NCBI GenBank assembly: GCA_028583415.1
Contig: CM053270.1
Location: 54,446,173 to 54,510,172, forward strand
Reading direction: 5' to 3'
DNA length: 64,000 nt
Origin: Protea cynaroides
Lineage: Eukaryota > Streptophyta > Magnoliopsida > Proteales > Proteaceae
The notes under the pieces were generated by a model. That model was not told the DNA's origin, made no database searches, and worked only from the letters and a program-made list of their open reading frames with translations. This document shows, in pieces, positions 10,954-22,570 of this stretch; positions within the stretch are counted from its first letter, which is position 1, and every line of letters starts with the position of its first letter. Position numbers and translations under genes: made by a program.

Positions 10954-11632
10954 TTTTATTAGTTGGATTATTAAGAACTTGTAATTGATTAATTTATTTT
11001 ATTTTATGTTTTAGTCATTTAGAGATAATTGGATAATTTATTTATGTTATCACTATTAGATTCTCAGTTCATTAATATTAAAGACTTCCGCTATTGTTTA
11101 TTTACTCTGATTATGGTTATGGATGTGTATGGTTTAATCAAATGGACACATCCTATTCGAGATCCTGGTGGAACCTTTGGATCATAGACGGTTCATCACA
11201 CCATTCTGGTTGGTTCAGAATTGGGGTGTGACACATTAATCCAAAGGTGGTGAGATTTTCGAGAGTCATTCTTCTTTCGCAATCACTACACAGAAACTGA
11301 GAAGACCACTGCATGTTTATCCCAATGGAGAATGTATAGTTGGTTAACTCTTGGAAAAATGATATTTATTTGCATGAATGGTTGATATGGTTAGTGCAAG
11401 TAAATGATGTATATATCAAATTTTTATTGGTTGATATATATTTAAACTCATGCATTGATGGTTTCATCTAAGTATGATTGTCCCAAAGAGGGTTTTGATG
11501 TCTATTTCTTTTTATTTGGGACAAAGTAGAAGTAAATATAATTGATTGTGTTTGTATGAGTTTCACATGGTTTTCTATTACTTGATATTTTTGCTTGAAC
11601 TCATATGGTGATGATGGTTTGTATCTGCCAAG

Positions 11633-12493
11633 ATGTCCATCCTTGTGACTATGTCAGCTGGTTTGGTAGTTACTATTCCTTCCCTGTCTGGGATGAGTTT
11701 TAAAAGGTGGTATGAACAGATAGAAGCGAGTCTAGGTTTAATTGACTTAGATATGACGCTTAAAGAGGATAAACCTGCTGCCATCACTGATACTAGTACC
11801 CTAGAAGAGAAGGAGGAAATAACAAGATGAATGGCAGCAAACAAAAAATCTATGCTACTCATGACGTAGGCCATTCCTGAAACCATGCGTGATGGTGTTC
11901 AAGCCAAGGAAATGGCTAAAGAATATTTTAAAGAGATCAAAGGGAAGTTTGAGCTTTCTGATAGAGGACAGAGAAGCACCTTGATGAACAAGCTTACTAA
12001 TGCAAAGTTTGACAGTAATGGAAGTGTCAGAGATCATGTCATGGAGCTTGCTGCTCCTGCTAAGAAAATTAAAGGCATTGGAATAAACGTTGATGATGAG
12101 TTCGTGATCCATTGTGTGTTATCCTCGTTACCTGAAGAGTATTACCAGATACAAGTGGCGTATAATACTCAAGAAGAAGAATGGGATATGAACAAATTAA
12201 TCTCTGTTTGCACTAAAGAAGAAATGAGACTAAAGAAAAGATTTGAAAGTGTCAATGTCACTAGTCACCATTCCAGAGAAGATAAGGGTAAAGGAAAGGT
12301 TGGGGTAGGACCTTATAGAAAAGATAGACACTCTTTTAAGAAAGGGAAACCATATGATAGGGATATGAGTGATGTTGAATGTTTCTGGTTCCATAAGAAG
12401 GGGCACATGAAGAGAGAATGTAAGGCAAGAAAAGCTTGGTTGGAGAAGAAGAAGAAGGAAACTAAGATACCAGAGAAAGAGGACACCAAATGA
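11633..12493 (+). pseudogene. gag: Copia-type gag polyprotein (nearly open)
   Basis: The start is the Met at 11633 (M-S-I-L-V-T-M-S-A). The frame is interrupted by TGA at 11828-11830 and TAG at 11866-11868, then stays open from 11885 to 12493. The core has the usual plant copia gag order: S-F-K-R-W near 11700, A-I-P-E-T-M near 11873, A-K-E-Y-F, V-R-D-H-V-M-E-L, L-S-S-L-P-E-E-Y and E-E-E-W-D-M-N-K-L. The zinc knuckle reads C-F-W-F-H-K-K-G-H-M-K-R-E-C: the second Cys is Phe, which should weaken RNA binding. A Lys-rich tail ends at TGA, so there is no fusion to protease. Confidence 0.8.
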
Positions 12494-13650
12494 TGATGTC
12501 GTTTAATACAATTGTCTTTAGATTATTTTTGGATATTTATTTATTGACTTATAGTTCAGTTATTAATTTTAGAAGATTTTATTTGACATGTTTTGATAGA
12601 ACTAAATTTCATATTAAATTTAAATGAAGATATTTTATTAGTTTATATATTCTTTTAGAATTTGTAATATCTGTGGGAGTCTTTAGGTTCTCTTAGTCAG
12701 TGGGAGTGTTTAGATCTGCTTGATTAGTGGAGATCTGGTAGTTGTTGGTTTATCAGTGATTGTTTATGTTGCCTATGATTTAATGGGCAGGATTATAGGT
12801 AAGCATTAATTTCATTGCTTGTATGTATTATTGATTATTTAAGTCATGTCAAGTTGCAAGGCGGTATTTAGCCAAAGAAGGGGGTAAGCCAAAGTATGAT
12901 ATCAGTCCAAACTGGAGGCGGTTTGCCTATATAAGTTGGATAATATCAAAGTGCGTTGACCTATAAGGATTTTAAGGTAACGGGATTGTGGTAATTCGAT
13001 CATTGGACTCAAGTATTCATCTCAAAGTGATTTATGTCATTAAATAGACCTCTGTATGTGACTGACACAAAGGGGGTACACCGGATGTGTAGGAGTACTT
13101 TCCACTGTTGTTCGACATTGGTAGGCTTGATAACTGAATCAAAGTAAAGGATGATTTTGGTGTAATTAGATTCCATGGTCACATTGGATCAATGGTGAAT
13201 TTATAATTAATATAGCCCAAGTAGGATAATGTAAGATATTCTTATGGGCTAAATTAATTATAAGGTTAGTTGGTTCAGTGGGAGTCTAGTTACAGGTAGA
13301 CCGGTTTAAGTATGATTAGAGATGGACCAACCTGGTCCACTGTGGGACTGGTCCAAGGTTGGGGGTGGTATTATAAATACCAATGGTTAGAGTCCCCACA
13401 GCCACGGTGTTATTTTCTTCTCCTGTTCCCATACGTAGAGAGAAGGTCAAGGGATCCCGATAGGCTATAAAAGACTTTGATCCAAGCATTCCAAGCATTC
13501 AAAGCAAAGAAAACGATCGAAAATCAATCTACAGCAAGAGGTATGTGTCTAATCATCTCTTTTCAATACCCATTGTATTCTAGTAATCTGTGTGGTGTGT
13601 TCGTTAAGATTCATCGAAAATCCCATGGGAAAACCTAAGGGAGATCTAAA
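12494..13650 (+). repeat. Non-coding stretch, possible copia 3' LTR
   Basis: No reading frame is convincing. The stretch has gtgggag words at 12674 and 12703, a TATA-like tataaata at 13372-13379, and then a leader-like segment to about 13650, where LINE sequence begins. The second LTR that would prove it is not in view. Confidence 0.4.
13372..13379 (+). promoter_or_regulatory. TATA box in the presumed copia LTR
   Basis: The motif tataaata follows a GC-richer stretch and precedes a leader-like segment. Its position suits an LTR promoter; it is judged by motif only. Confidence 0.45.
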
Positions 13651-13867
13651 AAATCTTACAGAAATCTCCAAAATACAACCATTCCTGATTATTGGCAGAG
13701 CCAAGACGACGAATCTGATTCCACATAGATTGCCTTTGTGATTTAATAGGAGCTATCATGACAAAGAAAGTACCAACAGAAGGTGAAGAAAGTTCAAAGT
13801 TGAAGAAATGAGAATGAGATTCCAACAGTTGAACATGAACACCACTAACCCACAACAAAGCCAAACC

Positions 13868-16063
13868 TGTAAGACCCGCACTCCATGAACCCGATCTAAA
13901 CCTTGTTTCATGTCGTAACAGGTATTCCAATCATCACTGGACCAGACGGGATGAGCAGATGACAACTAGGTATGAAATCGGACCAATTGGACCAATTCAA
14001 GTATGAAAAACTTCATACCGGTCGATGGTACCGGTCTATGGTACCGGTCGATGGTCAACCGATATGGCCTGCGCAGCATTGATCAGAAAACGGATCTCTG
14101 TGGGTCTCACTTTCCAAATTTCAAACCGAAGGACATTCCTAATGTTAGGAGGCTTCTTAAACCTAATCCTAGCATATATAAGGACCCTTAAACCTCCTAA
14201 AACCTCTTCCATTGATCCTCACAAACCCTAGAAAGGAGAAAGAGGTTGAAGAAGGAGAAGGAGCTAGGAAGGAGAGGGAAGAGCCGCCATTGCCGTTCGA
14301 CGAAGAACACATTACCGTAAGTCAACGGTAAGTGCTTAAACCTTCCTCTACAATAAGTATTCTAGGATGGTTAGTTGTAGTTGGATCAATACCATGCAAA
14401 GCGAGGTATTGATCTAAACCCTATTTTGCCGTCAAACCCTAATTTAGTCGATAAACCCTAGATTCAAGTTCTAGGTTGAGATCATCGAAACTAGGACTTG
14501 AATGGAGTTAGAAACAACTCTAACGCAATGCTTAGACCTAGGATGTGTAGGAGAAACCCTAGGATCATTAGAGGGTGACCGACGGAAGGCGAGAACCAAG
14601 CATATGGTCTTTCGGAGACATACCGGTCGACCATATCGGTTGCACTCTAAGCGACCGGTACTGCGACAGGTACCTCCCGGGGACTGGTCTGTGGGGACCA
14701 GTTAACCATACCGGTCACAGGTTTTCCCCACAGTGCTACGATCGGTACCTGTAATCGGTCTGCTCTGTAAAGAGTGTTTTTGACCCAGTTGATTTTCCGA
14801 CCAACGTAAACCTAAGGAAAAATTATTCTAATTAAACCTAACATTGTGTAGGACCTTGTGATAGCACGTTTGGACCTTGTGACGCGGAGCAAACTATTAA
14901 CCAAGCGTCAGGTAAGGGAATCGGACCTAAACCCTAATAATTTAATAACAGTAAATCGTTGTTAATAATTATGGTTCTGTGGATTGATGTTTGTGCATTC
15001 TCGCATGTCATCCTTTACTTTCAGTTATTATTATTGTTCATGCATACTTGCTATGCTAGGTTGTGACTGTTAGGCATGTGATTGTTTTCGTTGGTGTGTA
15101 GAATGGGAAGGACTAGAGGTCTGGGATCATTCCTCACACTAGCACCTTTCGTATCATTCTGTCTTAGCATGCTTGGTGTGGGTAGGGTATCAGGGGGAGG
15201 AAGTGGTACTGTGGTCTTCGGCCTGGCCACTAGACTCTAGCTCTATCTCTATGTCGTAGGGAGCTGCGTTGGGACAAGACCTATTATGATGACATATAGG
15301 ATTGGTTAGTTGCGAGTCCAGTTTGCAAGCCCTCGCCAATAGGGGCTTACGTGTTGGTATGGGTAGAGTATCAGGGGAGGTCTTGGCGGTGTTTCATCCG
15401 GACGCCTTAGCTCTATCTCTATTCCATGGTGGTGCATGTGGGACGACAGTGGTGTTTGATCCATTGGGCGGCTTCACACACTCATGTATAGAGGTGCGGT
15501 GGCCGCCAATCCTTTCTATAGCACATTGCAAACTTAAACCAGACCATGATGTAAATGTTACTCATGCATATGTTTGTTGCATTGTCTGATTGTCTTACTG
15601 AGCTAAGTTGTGAGCTCACCCTTGTGTACACACCATATTTTTAGATGTTGATGCAGGTTATTCGGTGGAGGATTACATGTATGCTTCAGCGTATGGAGGT
15701 GTTGCTGCTTTGGAAGTGCAAGCAGGAGAGGACGAGCATGACGCTTCATGTGAGTGCCCTTTCTGCGTATATCTTTAGGATTTGATTTTATTTATTTCAG
15801 TTATTTTTCGGTTGGAAATACAGTGCTGTAAAGATATTACTTAAGTTTTGGGAATTTGAATAATTGAGTATTTTATTTAAATTTATCAATAGATTACTCA
15901 GTTCATTTTATTTAAAACTTTCACTGTATTTATTATATTCTGATTGTGGTTATGTGCAATGGTTTGTATGAGTGGACACGGTCTTATTGAGATCCTAGTG
16001 TGAATCGTTGGTTCAGTGACGGTTCACTCACACTTCTGGTTCAGTCGGAATTGGGGTGTGACA
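13868..16063 (+). repeat. Solo LTR 1 (Tekay subfamily B) in the LINE endonuclease
   Basis: This 2196-bp LTR begins TGTAAGACCCGCACTCC and ends GGGGTGTGACA. The flanks are aaacc (13863-13867) and aaatc (16064-16068), a 5-bp TSD with one change. Read on the LINE strand, the original target is ggttt, and removing the LTR plus one TSD restores the endonuclease frame. There is no internal sequence, so the element was lost by LTR-LTR recombination. Subfamily B carries accggt palindromes (14018-14060) where subfamily A carries GGTCG motifs. Confidence 0.93.
15644..15778 (+). CDS. Conserved small LTR ORF (solo LTR 1)
   Basis: The frame reads D-V-D-A-G-Y-S-V-E-D-Y-M-Y-A-S and ends S-C-E-C-P-F-C-V-Y-L before TAG 15776-15778. 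It keeps the full C-x-C-x2-C motif. It follows a T-rich run and GATGCAG, which could be a splice acceptor. There is no in-frame ATG near its left edge. Confidence 0.5.
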   Translation, partial: DVDAGYSVEDYMYASAYGGVAALEVQAGEDEHDASCECPFCVYL

Positions 16064-17529
16064 AAATCTCCAGATAATCCCACTGGATTCACATAGACAG
16101 AACCAGCAAATTTGAGAAAACGCTTAAGATTTTCAACCTTCTCAGTTTGATTCTTAGTTTCGATTAAAAACACATCTGGTCGATGCTTCCTGAAGAGACT
16201 TCCCAAAACACAAATTGTCAAGGAGCTCCCCAATCCTTGACAATTCCAACTCAAGAAGATCATGGTGAGTGGGGCTGATACCCCCCAGCTTCCATGGGGT
16301 TTTTCTATAAAAAAACATTACCAGTGCTAGTCTCACCAATGTCAGCCATATCAGAGAATAGACGGGCCCTCTTAGCAGAACTCTGGACTAGAGCAAGAGA
16401 CTATATATCATCTGTCAGTAAAGGAACCGGTACAGAGGAAACATGAAGGTCACAACCAGTTGAAGGAACCAAAGGACCATGAACTAAAATACCAACTGAA
16501 GCTAGTTGAGAAATCGGAAAAGATACAGAGGACATACTTGACAAGGAAAAGATGGACAACGATGTAACTGGAGAAACCTGACCAAAGGGATGAGAAGGAA
16601 ATTGAAGAGATGTTAGAAAATTTGGAATGCTACTGGAGCACTGCATTAGTAAATGTTGGATTCTCGAGGACATGTATAAGAATGGAAAATTAGTCTATAA
16701 ACTGAGGGGGTAAAACAGACAGAGGACGCACAGTACTAAGGGAAGAGGAGTGGACATGGGAAGAACTCCAGTTCATGGATGATTCGGGTCGGACCAAGGG
16801 GGGCTGGGCACTCTGATCAGGAAGTTGCAACATGAGGTAAGGCCATATGGCAGTCATCAATGGTAAGAGTGAGAGGCAGAGATATACATAGAGTAGAGGG
16901 GGCCCCATCACTACTGCATGCAGTCAGGTAAGCAACACTCACTGGAATCGGGGAAGTCCCTTCAGAATCTGACGATGAAAAATCAATAAACTTCGCCGTT
17001 TCAAGCATCCTTGCTATAGGAACCATACCCCTAGTCTCTGAATCAAACACCCTAGGAGGAAGAAGCGGACATGGTGAAAGTGGATTACAGCCATGAATCA
17101 CCCTATGGGACTGATCAACTTCAAAGTAGCTGGAGTAGCGGTTCAACTCATGTCTAAGGTAACCACAAAAAAGAAACAGTGCATTGGGAGCCTTTCATAC
17201 TTAATGGAAACTCGACATTCTTGACCGGAATGACTTTGGATGGTGAAAAAATAACGCAATGGAGCAGCAACCTCAAGAGTCACCCTAGCACGAAGGAATT
17301 GAATCTTCTCACCTTGTGATAAACTGTCAATGACCATTATCTCAGAAGGTAAACCTATCTTACTAATCAGACGGGGAGCTATACTGCGATGCATAGCTTC
17401 CAAAGGTAAATCATGGAGCTGCACCCAAATCTGGTAAGTAGAAAATTTCCATTATCGAATAGAAGACTACCTCTCCAGAAGCAATAGGTTACCAGCAACT
17501 GTCAAGGGAGAATCTTTCAAGACATTGAA

Positions 17530-19729
17530 TGTAAGACCCGTATTCTACTAACCTGGTTAAATCGTGTTGTGCCAAGTCTTCACATGATAACCGGCTCAAA
17601 CGAACCAATCATATGAGGAGACCACAAAGCCAGGTAAGCAAACCAGTAAAATACAGGTTGTTCGGTTTAGGATTTAAGGTTGTCCAGTCCTTGGATTTTG
17701 GGATCGCTGAGTCGACCAGTCAAGCCCAGTTCTGACTCTTGATTAGGAAAGTTTCTTAATTTAGAGAGGTCACCCTCCTAATTGGGAGAGGACTCTGTAT
17801 GAAGATTTTTCTCTCTATATAGAGGGTGTCCCTCTACTCTCTCTCAGTCTTTTTGCTCATTCCTCAAACCCTAGAACTAAGAGAAAGAGAGGAGAAGAAG
17901 GAGAAGGATACTTGAAGAGAAAGAAAGCTTGAAGGAAAGAGAAACGGATTTGTAGATAGAGGAATTGCCGTTAGAACTTCAACCTACCGCTACAAGGATC
18001 AACGGTAAGTACCTTGACTCTGTAAAAGGATAGGTTACAGTAGGATTGTGGATTGGAGACCATGCTACAAGGAGGATCAGATCCGATTCCATGTTTCGAA
18101 CCTAAATATTCTGAATATAGAATCCAGAGTAATATTACAATGGTTAAGGAATGAATTGAATGATGTGTAATAATCATAGAATGACCTTAGGAGGAATCCT
18201 AGTATTGAGCTAAAGAATCAACTCAAAAGAGATTCGGACTAAAAGACAAACCTGGGAGATAACCCAAAAGTTGTCCGGTCACTTCACCGGTCGACTATCT
18301 ATAAGACCAGTGAATCAACCGATGACTCTCAGGAAGTCTACAGGGTATTGTGAGGAGGACTCATCGATCGACCAATGTGTGATTGGTGACTCGACTGGAC
18401 AGTGTCCGGAGGACATGTATAAGAAATCGGATAGTGAATACGAGTACCAAAACTCAATGGAATAAAATCCTAACCTAAGTTCATTAATTGTTTAGGCTTT
18501 CCACTAATTCAAGATAATTTTCAAGGTTTAGAAGAGGAACAAACATCACCCACAAGTGAGGGAACAAGACCTAAACTAATAGGCTAATAACAAGCTACCT
18601 TTTATTTTTCTGTTAGTTTGGTTGATGCCAAGCTTGTATGATTGTTTATGCATCTCACATGTCATCTAATAACTGCTATTTCTATTCATGCATATTTTAT
18701 TGTTATTCTTATTCTGTTATGATGATGATGATAGGAATAGGCATGTGTTTGTGTTTGTGGTCGGTGTGTTAGATGGGGAAAGATTATAGCATCGAACCAT
18801 TCTTCACATTGACATCACCATATCGCTGTTACCTTAGCGAAACTAGTACGTCATAGGGTATCAGGGGAGGTAATCCCTATGTGTGGCTGCAAGCTCTATT
18901 GACGGACCTTAGCTCTATCCCTATGGACATATTGAGGGATGCTGAGGTAAGGCCTTAGATACAAACCTGTGATGACATCTAGGATTGGTTAGACACGAAC
19001 CCAGTTTGCAAGCCCTCGCCAGTACGGTCATACGTATTGGTATGGCTAGAGTATCAGGGAAAGTTCTGGCGGTGTATGATCTAGGAACTCTAGTTTTATC
19101 TCTATTCTGCAGTGAGTGATGTGGGACAACAGCTATGTGTGATCAGTTGGACGTGCTCACACTCTCGTCCATAGAGGTGTGATGGCTGCCTATCCTTACC
19201 ATAGCATAATGCAAGCTTATACCAAAACAAAGATAAGAATATGACTACATGCATATGTTTGTGCATTGTTTTGTTTTCTCACTGAGCTGTGTGGTGTGCT
19301 CACCCTCCAATATAGTATTTATTTTAGTTAATGATGCAAGTACAACTGTCGAAGACTATATTAATGCGTCGTCGTATAGACACATGGTGGCTATGGACGT
19401 GCAAACTGTAGAGGACGAGCATGACTCTTCATGGGAGTGTTTTCAGTGTATTTATGCATAGTTTCAAATTTTGTATTTTGACTATGGAACATGTAATAGT
19501 TTATTTATTATGTTTTGGTTTACGTAGAGATATCCGGTTTAGTATTTACTTATCACATTAGACACTCAGTTCTTTATTAATGTAATTCTATTTTTATTTT
19601 ATTATCTCTGATTGTGTGGAATGTATTTGGTTTGAATTGTTGGCACGATTCTATATGATCCTGGCTTGAACCGACGATTTAGTAACAATTCATTCACACT
19701 TCTGGTTCGTCCAAAATTGGAGTGTGACA
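17530..19729 (+). repeat. Solo LTR 2 (Tekay) in LINE ORF1
   Basis: This 2200-bp LTR begins TGTAAGACCCGTATTC and ends GAGTGTGACA. A perfect 5-bp TSD, ttgaa, flanks it at 17525-17529 and 19730-19734. It has no interior. It is more diverged from the other LTRs than they are from one another. It still carries the ttagctctatc modules (about 18900) and the small ORF. Confidence 0.95.
19328..19461 (+). CDS. Conserved small LTR ORF (solo LTR 2)
   Basis: The frame reads N-D-A-S-T-T-V-E-D-Y-I-N-A-S and ends S-W-E-C-F-Q-C-I-Y-A before TAG 19459-19461. An ATG at 19249 is in frame. The first Cys of the motif is Trp (TGT or TGC to TGG). Otherwise the V-E-D-Y and H-D-S-S pieces are kept. Confidence 0.45.
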
Positions 19730-20340
19730 TTGAACAGGTCCAGTGCATGGTGGAAATGAAAAAGAAATAGATCTTTTTCATAGGAAAAAACCTCTATGCC
19801 AAAAAAAGCATTCCACGCAAGAGGTAAAGCTTCAAACACTGCTTGCCGGCAATAAGGCCGATTACCCAAAACCTTCCCAACCAAGGTTAAAGAAGGGTTT
19901 TCTTCAACGAAGTCACCAAAATCACTATCTAAAAGAAAGAAATAATCATCAACCATAGAAGAAGAAGCAAAAGGGTCAGTGGAAGAAGAGCCAAAATGCG
20001 GTTTTGGAGTAAAAGGTGGAGGGTCATTCGAAGACTCTAGAGGGTGTTTACCCGCCATTGAAGGAAAAGAAACATAGACAACAAAGAAAACAAGACAAAA
20101 AAGAAGGAATATCGAAAGTTTAGAAAAGAGAAAATAAAATCTAAAGACCAAAAAGTACGGCTTAAACCTAAGCCACACAAAAAAAATGCTACAAAGAACA
20201 GACCTAAGAGTGCTACAGAAAACATGCTACACGAATCAAACACAAACACTACGGGAAGTTAAGAAAACCACACTAGTGAAAGTGGAGGAGCCACGCCACG
20301 GAGACCGAAGAAAACCTAAGTCGTAAGGTTAATATGGAGA

Positions 20341-20666
20341 TGTGTTACATGTGACAAGTTAAGTAATGTGCATAAGAATGAAGTGTGGGGGTTACATGTT
20401 TTCGTACTAAGGGTATTTTAATATATGATGAAAATTGAATCTGGTTATACGACTTTAAGTAGTAGGTATAAAAGCAAGGTCACAAGTGTCATGTAATAAG
20501 AGACATATGACTATGTTGGTTGCATAAAAGGCTAAGAACATCTAAAACTTGTAGATCTTGGGCGGTTGTATAATTTATTTGAGGAAACTAAGGAGATTAT
20601 ACGCTTTTGACATTACCTAGTCAAGGTAGTTTTGACTAGTGTGATTATTTAGCTTTTGACCACTAA
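20341..20666. other. Unassigned spacer between the LINE and element 3a
   Basis: AT-rich sequence without a supported gene or repeat. Its last five bases, actaa (20662-20666), are the left TSD of element 3a, so it joined position 38838 before that insertion. Confidence 0.7.
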
Positions 20667-21231
20667 TGTAAGACCTGTGTCGAACTAACCAGTCTTACCA
20701 CCTTGTATCAGGTCTACCTATCATGGTCGAGCCAAGTGGACCAAGTGCGTGAAGAAACCACAAGACTAGGTATGAAATTTAACTCAAAAACAGTCAAATA
20801 TGAGTGTGTGGTCGCATGCCTAAACAGGTGTGACCGACCCCATCTCAAAAGAGTCCAACCACATGAATTTTGGTCGTGTGGTCGGACATTTCAAAAGGTA
20901 GGGTCACGGATTCTATGACCCCACCTCCGACCCCACGGAGCCAGTCAGAAACTGAATTTAAAAAACCTTCCTAATCCGAAGGGGGTTCTTTCCTAAACTC
21001 ATTAGGGCATATTATGGAGGGTTTTCTTCTATAAATAGGACGTTCCTTAGCCTCTTTTACTCCTTTAGAACTCTAATTGAAAGAGAGAGAAAGAGAAAGA
21101 GAAGAGAAGGAAGAGAATGAGAATTAAAGAAGAAGACAAAGGAGGAGAAAAATTCAGAGAAAACTCTGAATCTTCAGCAAGCATAAGGTATGAGCATATT
21201 TCCCATGTTAAATTGAGAGCCTAGGATAGTT
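20667..21231 (+). repeat. 5' LTR of element 3a, first part
   Basis: It begins TGTAAGACCTGTGTCG and matches 36520-37070 of the 3' LTR. It stops at tagtt (21227-21231), the left TSD of element 3b. A TATA box lies near 21031. Confidence 0.92.
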
Positions 21232-21473
21232 TGTAAGATCCGTAAGCCACTAACCCGGTCTAACCTTACATTTCGTATCGTAACCAGTCTACATATCATG
21301 GTCGAGCCAAGTGGACCAAGTACGTAAAGAAACCCAAGACCCAATATCAAAATTTAACTCAAAAACAGTCAAAATGAGGGTAGGGTCTCATGCCTAAATA
21401 GGTAGGGTCGACCCCATTGGTTTATTGACGGTTCATCACACCATTATGGTTGGTTCAGAATTGGGGTGTGATA
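21232..21473 (+). repeat. 5' LTR of element 3b with a 2.1-kb internal deletion
   Basis: The first 184 bases match the start of the 3' LTR at 26661. At about 21416 the sequence jumps to the last roughly 58 bases of the LTR and ends GGGGTGTGATA. Promoter, transcribed region and small ORF are gone, so this copy cannot start its own transcript. Confidence 0.9.
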
Positions 21474-21476
21474 ACT

Positions 21477-21488
21477 TGGTATCAGAGC
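21477..21488 (+). other. Primer binding site, element 3b
   Basis: TGGTATCAGAGC, three bases inside the 5' LTR, is complementary to the 3' end of plant initiator tRNA-Met, the usual primer of this clade. Confidence 0.9.
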
Positions 21489-22570
21489 TCTCAGGCCTTT
21501 CCCATGAAACCTGAATACTTCCACTAGAGTCCATGAACTGAGTTATGATAAATTAAATGCTTTAATACAAACACACCATAAGCACCTGTGTTGGTTGAGA
21601 CAGAACTTAAACAAAACAATAATGTATATATAAAAGGTGGAACCATATATATACACAAACAGAAAGAGAAAATTTAAAACTTATACGGATAAACGAATAA
21701 TATAGGGTACTATCTATAAGTCGGGCAGTTGCCTAAGTGTACAAAGAATATAGTACAGTAGTAGAAACATTGGAATACCGAGTTGAAACTCACAAGATGT
21801 AAAACTCGATGTATTTGAGAAAGAAAGAAAATGGCTAGTAACGCCTAAGTCCCTGCAATGGTAAAGGGAAAGATCTCAGGCAGAATGCAACAGAGATAGG
21901 AGAACAATGGCCATACACTAAGAATAAAAGAAGATAAAACTGTACTCCTGGGTGACGTAGAGACTCAGAGTGAGATCCACCACAAGTGATCCATTATCCA
22001 CTGAGCATTAAGAAGATGTTGCAACTTGACCCCACCACTATCTGGGTTGAGACTGGGTAATGAAAACTCATCTTAGTAGATGCTAAATCATGATAATCAG
22101 ATTGGAACAAATCAAAGGAGGTGAACAACCAGGCCACTCCAGTCAATCTACCTGGACTACCAAGTGCCTTGGTTACGGTTGTAATAAACTTGGCCCAATA
22201 AAATACAAGAGCAACAACAGATGAGACCGACTATGCAAGTTGCTATGTGAATCACTTCCTAAGTTTCCAATGCTACATCAACACCTCCGAGTCTAACCAA
22301 GCACGGTACCGATTGGTAGCAACACTGTACCTCCAGCACATGTGACCTATAACACAGTGCCTACCATACAGCAAGTCCCAGTAATGCACACCCTTGTGTA
22401 GAAGCTTGGTGCACAACAAACAGTGTATCAAGGTAGTTACCCTTATTAGCCATCGATGTAGGGGACAGCTGCATCATGACCAAATGATTCGACAAGGATT
22501 GAAAGAATGTTTCCTGAAGATGAAGCCTCAAACATTTTTAGCAAAGGATCAAATCTATTATGACCTTATA
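21489..22570 (+). pseudogene. Leader and gag N-terminal remnant, element 3b
   Basis: A leader without frames (21489-22130) is followed by gag-like pieces. The region 22250-22480 matches the Q/T/P-rich N-terminal part of gag, and 22500-22570 recalls L-K-M-K-P and the D-P-L-W segment. Frameshifts are too dense for a continuous reading. The homology stops near 22570. The antisense leader frame of elements 1 and 2 is absent. Confidence 0.6.

Larger units (their letters stand above)
1..11233 (+). mobile_element. Tekay/Del-like Ty3 retrotransposon, element 1, left end outside the window
   Basis: This LTR retrotransposon reads left to right. In order it has a partial 5' LTR (1-303), a leader with an antisense frame (387-1647), a foreign insert (1968-3440), gag (from 4077), pol (to 8883), a purine tract and a complete 3' LTR (8901-11233). 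The order protease, reverse transcriptase, RNase H, integrase, chromodomain-like tail is that of Ty3 chromoviruses. LTRs over 2 kb and the tail near the 3' LTR fit the Tekay/Del clade. Many in-frame stops and frameshifts mean it is not autonomous now. The 3' LTR ends at 11233 inside a copia-type sequence. The left TSD is not visible. Confidence 0.9.
8901..11233 (+). repeat. 3' LTR of element 1 (subfamily A)
   Basis: This 2333-bp repeat begins TGTAAGACCC and ends GGGGTGTGACA, the ends shared by all Tekay LTRs here. It has a TATA box at 9265-9272, a GA-rich 5' leader (9310-9410), and two zones dense in GGTCG/CGACC motifs (about 9040-9180 and 9650-9850). A module with catcagggg ... ttagctctatctctat appears about three times between 10220 and 10600. 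A small reading frame lies near the 3' end (10822-10953). The last bases resemble the other LTRs most closely. Confidence 0.93.
11234..13650 (+). mobile_element. Ty1/copia-type fragment: gag plus flanking sequence, no pol
   Basis: Between the end of element 1 and the LINE lies sequence with a copia-type gag (11633-12493) and no protease, integrase or reverse transcriptase. Downstream are purine-rich gtgggag words (12674, 12703) typical of the end of a copia interior, then about 900 bp with a TATA box and transcribed-leader character that may be its 3' LTR. A gag-only element would fit the TR-GAG type of non-autonomous retrotransposon. The 5' side was replaced by insertion of element 1, so LTR pairing cannot be tested here. 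Confidence 0.55.
13651..16263 (-). pseudogene. LINE ORF2, APE-type endonuclease domain (interrupted)
   Basis: The Met at 16263 opens M-I-F-L-S-W-N-C-Q-G-L-G, the usual start of a plant L1 endonuclease. R-P-D-V-F-L-I-E-T-K follows, with the catalytic Glu in E-T-K. After G-L-S-G the frame is cut by a solo LTR (13868-16063) and resumes with G-L-A-L-L-W, so the domain is continuous without the LTR. It runs to G-D-F near 13655, where the expected Asn of G-D-F-N reads Cys; the sequence then diverges. The domain nicks target DNA for target-primed reverse transcription. Confidence 0.85.
16330..20058 (-). pseudogene. LINE ORF1, DUF4283/zinc-knuckle nucleic-acid-binding protein (interrupted)
   Basis: The likely start is the Met at 20058 (M-A-G-K-H-P-L-E-S-S). 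An acidic N-terminal part and the DUF4283-like segment (L-V-G-K-V-L-G-N-R-P near 19860) run to D-L-F-N, where solo LTR 2 cuts in. Beyond it, the frame near 17424-17170 has L-H-D-L-P-L-E-A-M-H, I-G-L-P-S-E and Y-E-R-L-P-M-H-C-F-F, the run-up to the zinc knuckle. A frameshift near 17165 lies at that knuckle. The rest to about 16330 is split over several frames. ORF1 proteins coat LINE RNA. Confidence 0.8.
13651..20340 (-). mobile_element. L1-type LINE, 5' part, split by two solo LTRs
   Basis: Reading on the minus strand from about 20340, the order is 5' UTR, ORF1 (20058-19735, then 17529 to about 16330), a short gap, then ORF2 starting at 16263 with the endonuclease domain. ORF2 stops at about 13650, where copia-type sequence begins. 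Reverse transcriptase is absent from the window and may lie beyond the left edge if the copia element had inserted here. This is a 5' part without the 3' part, the reverse of ordinary LINE 5' truncation, so a later insertion rather than aborted integration cut it. Confidence 0.85.

Noticed and set aside
21477..21488. tRNA-Met-like match as a tRNA gene
   Set aside because: Only the 3' 12 bases are present next to an LTR end; it is a primer binding site.
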